A stretch of DNA of 8,712 nucleotides from Sphingomonadaceae bacterium. GTDB lineage: Bacteria; Pseudomonadota; Alphaproteobacteria; Sphingomonadales; Sphingomonadaceae. The position numbers were made by a program, and so were the translations under genes. Below are positions 5,880 through 8,712 of the stretch, in pieces (position 1 is the stretch's first letter; each line of letters opens with the position of its first letter). Location: assembly GCA_947446935.1 (NCBI GenBank), contig CANFIV010000044.1, positions 1-8,712 of the forward strand, given 5' to 3'. Below the pieces are notes generated by a model. It ran no database searches. It saw only the letters and a program-made list of their open reading frames with translations, and was not told the DNA's origin.

Positions 5880-6410
5880 ATGACCGCTACCGCCGCCCCC
5901 GTGCTGAACTACATCCCCTACGAGCATTTCCTCGCCAATGTGCGCAGTCTTTCGCGCACATTGGCGGCGGACAGCTGGAAGGCGGATTTCATCATCGGGA
6001 TCGGCCGCGGAGGGCTCGTGCCTGCGGTTTACATCAGCCACGAATTGCAAGTGCCGATGCTCTCGATCGACCATTCGTCGAAAGTTCCTGGCTTTGCCGA
6101 CGAGCTGCTGCACAAGGTGGCCGACAAATCGACCACCGGCACGCGCCTGCTCTTTGTCGATGATATCAACGACAGCGGCGGCACCATTGTCTACATCCGC
6201 AACCTGCTATCGGCTAACGGCTGCACCCCGGAAAACCTGCGCTTTGCCGTGTTGATGGACAATTGCCGTTCGAAAGCGCGGGTCGATTATACCGCAGAGA
6301 CACTCGACCGCGACGAAGACAAGCGCTGGTTCGTGTTCCCGTGGGAAGCGGTGATGACCGCCGATACGCTGGCCGAAGAAGCGCTGGCCGTGCCAGAGCG
6401 TCTGGGCTGA
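5880..6410 (+). CDS. Phosphoribosyltransferase, probably purine base salvage
   Basis: A 176-residue cytoplasmic type I phosphoribosyltransferase, which joins a base to PRPP to give a nucleotide and pyrophosphate. The PRPP-binding signature is LLFVDDINDSGGTI at residues 90-103, with the paired acidic residues D94-D95 and the Ser/Gly/Gly/Thr phosphate loop. The pyrophosphate loop is IGIGRGGLVPA at about 39-49. There is no signal peptide, and the C-terminal RWFVFPWE segment (about 150-157) is typical of small hypoxanthine/xanthine/guanine-type salvage enzymes. The ribosome binding site before the ATG is weak. The gene follows LysR on the same strand after 96 bases. With an adenosine deaminase and a NUP protein nearby, a purine base (hypoxanthine, xanthine or guanine) is the likely substrate, but base specificity is not visible in the sequence. 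The gene ends 3 bases from the convergent cytochrome b gene. Confidence 0.88.
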   Translation: MTATAAPVLNYIPYEHFLANVRSLSRTLAADSWKADFIIGIGRGGLVPAVYISHELQVPMLSIDHSSKVPGFADELLHKVADKSTTGTRLLFVDDINDSGGTIVYIRNLLSANGCTPENLRFAVLMDNCRSKARVDYTAETLDRDEDKRWFVFPWEAVMTADTLAEEALAVPERLG

Positions 6411-6419
6411 GCCTCAGCC
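6405..6419. repeat. Inverted repeat holding both convergent stop codons
   Basis: GGCTGA (6405-6410) and TCAGCC (6414-6419) are exact reverse complements around a GCC loop. The inner bases are the TGA stop of the phosphoribosyltransferase gene on the plus strand and the TGA stop of the cytochrome b gene on the minus strand. Neither strand has a U-tract after the stem, so intrinsic termination is not well supported. Confidence 0.45.
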
Positions 6420-7085
6420 GAAAAAGCGCAAGCCGGTCATCACACCCCAGGTCACTGCCGCAACCCCGGCGATGCCACTCAGCGCCAGAACGGGCGACCA
6501 GCGCAAGTCGGTCGCAGCGTGGTCCTTGGCTCTAGCGCGCTTGCCCGTGATCATTGGCCCGATCAGATCATGGCCGTTGAGCACCTGATAATAGCCGATA
6601 GCCAGCACATGCAGGCCGATCACCGCGAGCGCAGCCTTGAATACGGTCTCATGCCATTCAGCAGCCATGCGGCCCTGATCGAAGCTCACCCAATCGGCAA
6701 GGGGGCCCGATTCGATGCCATCGACATCGACGGCGAACAGCCCGGCCACCACGATCGCCAGCAACACCGTGAGCAGTGCCGCCACGCTCCAACCGCCCAG
6801 CGGATTGTGCCCGTCCGAAGGCGTATCGTCGGTGCTGGCAAGATAGGCCCTGATCGCAGCAGGCCCTTTCAGGAACTGCGCAAAGCGCGCGGTGCGCGAT
6901 CCGGCAAAGCCCCAGAACACGCGGAACAGCAGCAGCGCAAGAATAGCATAGCCCGCCTGCCGGTGCCGATCCATGTCATGGTTTTCGCCCGTCCACCAAG
7001 CTAGCCCGAACAGCGTGATCAGGCTCCAGTGGAACACCCGCACAAACGGGTCCCATACGCGGACGGTTTCAGATTCGGTGGTCAT
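6414..7085 (-). CDS. Cytochrome b561-type membrane protein
   Basis: A 223-residue inner-membrane diheme b-type cytochrome of the bacterial b561 / Ni-hydrogenase cytochrome b family, predicted to pass electrons between the quinone pool and a periplasmic partner. The frame is open to 7142, but the ATG at 7085 gives the family's usual start: VRVWDPFVRVFHWS with heme ligand H19. Other candidate ligands are H41 (in HRQAGY), H145 (EWHET) and H159 (IGLHV). Membrane segments lie at about 17-32, 44-61, 99-118 and 148-168, with an extra C-terminal one at about 197-220. The start lies 17 bases behind the cytochrome c' stop, with only a weak ribosome binding site, so translational coupling is likely. The c-type cytochrome encoded just upstream is the obvious redox partner. 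Confidence 0.9.
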   Translation of the reverse strand: MTTESETVRVWDPFVRVFHWSLITLFGLAWWTGENHDMDRHRQAGYAILALLLFRVFWGFAGSRTARFAQFLKGPAAIRAYLASTDDTPSDGHNPLGGWSVAALLTVLLAIVVAGLFAVDVDGIESGPLADWVSFDQGRMAAEWHETVFKAALAVIGLHVLAIGYYQVLNGHDLIGPMITGKRARAKDHAATDLRWSPVLALSGIAGVAAVTWGVMTGLRFFG

Positions 7086-7102
7086 CGCAGCACCGCTTTC
7101 GC

Positions 7103-7564
7103 TTATTCGTCGGCGCGGAACTGGCGATGGCACGCGGCGCACGAGCCGCCCACCGCCTTGAACTGCGCGAGCACGGCTGCAGAATTGCCCGAACCGGCTA
7201 CGCCGACAAGCTTGTCCGCTTCGGCCACCAGCTTGCCTGCCGCCGCGTCGAACGCGGGTCGCTGGGCCCAGATTGCGGGGAGTGCATCGGTCTTCACGCC
7301 TGCGCCGGGCCCGGTCCCGGCCGGAAACAAACCCTTCTGCAAGCGCGACGTTGCGGCAATGGTCCGCGCGGCGGTGAGCATCTTGGCCTTGTCAGCCCCG
7401 CCCGCGAGTTCCTCCTTCAGCACTTTCATCGCCCCGCCCATTTTCTTGAAATTGGCCTGACGCGTAGAAATGGTATCCGCCGGCGAAGCGGCGCCAGCGG
7501 AGATGCCACCAGCCAGCAGCGCGGCCAGCGCGGCGGTGAGGAACAACAACTTGCGGATCACCAT
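7103..7564 (-). CDS. Class II cytochrome c (cytochrome c' type), periplasmic
   Basis: A 153-residue exported heme protein. The ATG at 7564 is chosen over longer frame starts because AAGGA (7578-7574) lies nine bases upstream and a signal peptide begins directly (R4, K5, hydrophobic core, cut near residues 25-26). The mature part is a predicted four-helix bundle with the single heme-attachment motif C142-AAC145-H146 near the C-terminus, the mark of class II cytochromes. In the first helix RQANFKKMG (35-43) puts Phe39 where six-coordinate c556 proteins have Met and the well-studied Alcaligenes cytochrome c' has Leu. R150, four residues after the heme His, matches the conserved basic residue near the proximal face of cytochrome c'. 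This suggests a five-coordinate heme able to bind NO or CO. It lies in an operon between an ankyrin-repeat gene (16-base gap) and a cytochrome b561 gene (17-base gap). The family is firm; gas binding is inferred from alignment by eye. Confidence 0.92.
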   Translation of the reverse strand: MVIRKLLFLTAALAALLAGGISAGAASPADTISTRQANFKKMGGAMKVLKEELAGGADKAKMLTAARTIAATSRLQKGLFPAGTGPGAGVKTDALPAIWAQRPAFDAAAGKLVAEADKLVGVAGSGNSAAVLAQFKAVGGSCAACHRQFRADE

Positions 7565-7573
7565 AAGCTCTGG

Positions 7574-7578
7574 TCCTT
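7574..7578 (-). promoter_or_regulatory. Ribosome binding site of the cytochrome c' gene
   Basis: In minus-strand sense AAGGA begins three bases after the TGA stop of the ankyrin gene (7583-7581) and stands nine bases before the ATG at 7564. Terminating ribosomes from the ankyrin gene would reach this site directly, so the two genes are probably co-translated from one message. Confidence 0.55.
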
Positions 7579-7580
7579 CT

Positions 7581-8712
7581 TCAGTGGGATAGCGCCAGCC
7601 CCAAGGGTGGTTGGGCTGGAAATGCATCATGAAATGCGGTCTGCACCGTGGCAAGCCCGTCGCTCAGCACCTGTAGCGCCGTCTTGCCCTTGGCATCGGC
7701 TATGTCGGTGAGCGCGCCGTGCGTTGCCAGAAGGCGCAGCATTGCGGGCAATTCCGGGAAAAACGGCCCGCCCGCCAGCATATGCAAAGCGGTATTCTTC
7801 TGGTTGTCCGCCGCATTCGCATCAGGCGCAAGATCGAGCGCAAGCCCCAGCGCCGCCGCGCTGCGGCTCCCGGCTGCGGCTAGCACCACGTTGACCCCGG
7901 CCCCATCGACATAACGCTTGTCTGCCCCCGCCGCAATCAGCCGCTGCATGGCATCTGCCTGACCCGCGCGCGCGGCGACCAGCAAGGGCGTGGTCGGCTG
8001 CACTGGCGGCGGTGGCAGGCCAAAATTGGCCTCGGTCACCCAGGTTATGCGCGAAGGGCCCGTCAGCGCATTGGGGTCCGCACCTTTGGCGAGCAGAGCG
8101 GCGATAAGTGCGGCCTGTCCGGCTGCCGCTGCCACATGGAGCGGGCGGCGCCCCTCGCGGTCCAATTCGGCAAGGTCGCTGCCCAGCCCCACAAGCTGCT
8201 CGGCCGCCCCCCAGTTCTTCTGATAAAGTGCCATCTGGAGCGCGCTGGTATTCTCCGGCCCGCGATAACCCAGATCTGCCCCCGCCGCGATCAACGCTGC
8301 GACCACACCGGCCTTGCCGCTCGCCAGCGCGAAGAACAGCGGTGTAAAGCCCTTCGGCGTAACCCGGTTCACTTGCGCTCCGGCCCGAAGCAGGGCGGAA
8401 ACCGCCTCCAGCCGACCCGCCGAAGCCGCCCACATCAGCGGGGTCTGCCCGCGCGCATCTGCAGCCTCTGCCACCACCCCTCGCGCCAGAATCGCGCTGA
8501 TTGTTGCCACATCGGAAAACCGTGAGCACATCGCCAGCGGCGTCACACCGTCAGCGCCGGTCTTGCGGGGATCGGCCCCTGCAGCAAGCAGCACCTGCAC
8601 GATTGCACTGTTGCCGCGCTCGCATGCGAGCAGCAGCGGCGTGAGCCCGAGCGCATCAGCCCGGTCTGGTTTTGCCCCCGCCTTCAGCAGCGCGGCGACG
8701 AGCGCCGGGTCC
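7581..8712 (-). CDS. Ankyrin-repeat protein, 5' end outside window
   Basis: The frame is open to the right edge: upstream of the apparent GTG start at 8600 the same frame continues to encode ankyrin repeats (DPALVAALLKAGAKPD..., then LGLTPLLLACERGNS), so the true start lies beyond base 8712. About 377 residues are visible. They hold eight or so repeats of about 33 residues with the usual G-TPL--A---G---- and -LL-AGAD-- pattern, for example GQTPLMWAASAGRLEAVSAL and RRPLHVAAAAGQAALIAALL. One longer unit carries an insertion with ITWVTEANFGLPPPPVQPTT before the pattern resumes. No catalytic domain is seen in the visible part; a signal peptide, if any, would lie outside. Ankyrin repeats bind proteins, and the tight linkage to two cytochrome genes suggests a role in their assembly, protection or partner binding, which is inference. 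Confidence 0.88.
   Translation of the reverse strand, partial: DPALVAALLKAGAKPDRADALGLTPLLLACERGNSAIVQVLLAAGADPRKTGADGVTPLAMCSRFSDVATISAILARGVVAEAADARGQTPLMWAASAGRLEAVSALLRAGAQVNRVTPKGFTPLFFALASGKAGVVAALIAAGADLGYRGPENTSALQMALYQKNWGAAEQLVGLGSDLAELDREGRRPLHVAAAAGQAALIAALLAKGADPNALTGPSRITWVTEANFGLPPPPVQPTTPLLVAARAGQADAMQRLIAAGADKRYVDGAGVNVVLAAAGSRSAAALGLALDLAPDANAADNQKNTALHMLAGGPFFPELPAMLRLLATHGALTDIADAKGKTALQVLSDGLATVQTAFHDAFPAQPPLGLALSH

Noticed and set aside
4815..6113. Long minus-strand open frame (432 codons) across the LysR gene and the start of the phosphoribosyltransferase gene
   Set aside because: It crosses two well-supported plus-strand genes and their spacer. The product is His/Arg/Asp-rich with no family resemblance.
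8598..8600. GTG at 8600 as the true start of the ankyrin gene
   Set aside because: Ankyrin repeats continue in the same frame from 8600 up to the window edge, so the start lies outside.
1..8712. Mobile element, CRISPR, tRNA or defence system
   Set aside because: No transposase, integrase, regularly spaced repeats, cloverleaf sequence or recognised defence gene was seen on either strand, and composition is even across the window.

Overview
The window reads as chromosomal DNA of a GC-rich alphaproteobacterium, most likely a sphingomonad (Novosphingobium/Sphingomonas type). This rests on the strong G/C bias at third codon positions, a large TonB-dependent receptor with an EIVVVG-type TonB box, and the general gene style. 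It is an inference from style, not a database placement. No tRNA, rRNA, insertion sequence, phage gene or CRISPR array is visible. Genes are tightly packed and no gene-free stretch exceeds 190 bases.

The left two thirds (1-6410) look like a purine-nucleoside scavenging locus. On the minus strand, read right to left, are: an exported, complete zinc adenosine deaminase (4717-3158); a TonB-dependent outer-membrane receptor (2968-518); and the 5' part of an exported 'purine nucleoside permease' (NUP) family protein (440 to beyond base 1). Divergent from them is a LysR-type regulator (4854-5783), followed on the same strand by a cytoplasmic purine-type phosphoribosyltransferase (5880-6410). A coherent reading is: the receptor brings nucleosides through the outer membrane, periplasmic deaminase turns adenosine into inosine, the NUP protein handles the nucleoside in the periplasm (by transport or base release), and the phosphoribosyltransferase traps the free base as a nucleotide. 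The LysR protein is placed to control the locus from the 136-bp divergent intergenic region. The individual families are recognised from sequence; the combined pathway is inferred.

The right third (6414-8712), all on the minus strand, is a separate three-gene operon: a truncated ankyrin-repeat protein, a class II cytochrome c (cytochrome c' type, with Phe where a sixth heme ligand or Leu would sit), and a cytochrome b561-type membrane protein. Gaps are 16 and 17 bases. It ends tail to tail with the phosphoribosyltransferase gene, only 3 bases apart, with both stop codons inside one small inverted repeat.

The most noteworthy points are: the exported deaminase with three close cysteine pairs next to an exported NUP protein whose sequence resembles nucleoside phosphorylases; a textbook EF-hand calcium loop embedded in the TonB receptor; several hairpins in the leader and spacer of the receptor transcript; and the predicted five-coordinate, gas-binding cytochrome c' paired with a b-type cytochrome and an ankyrin protein.
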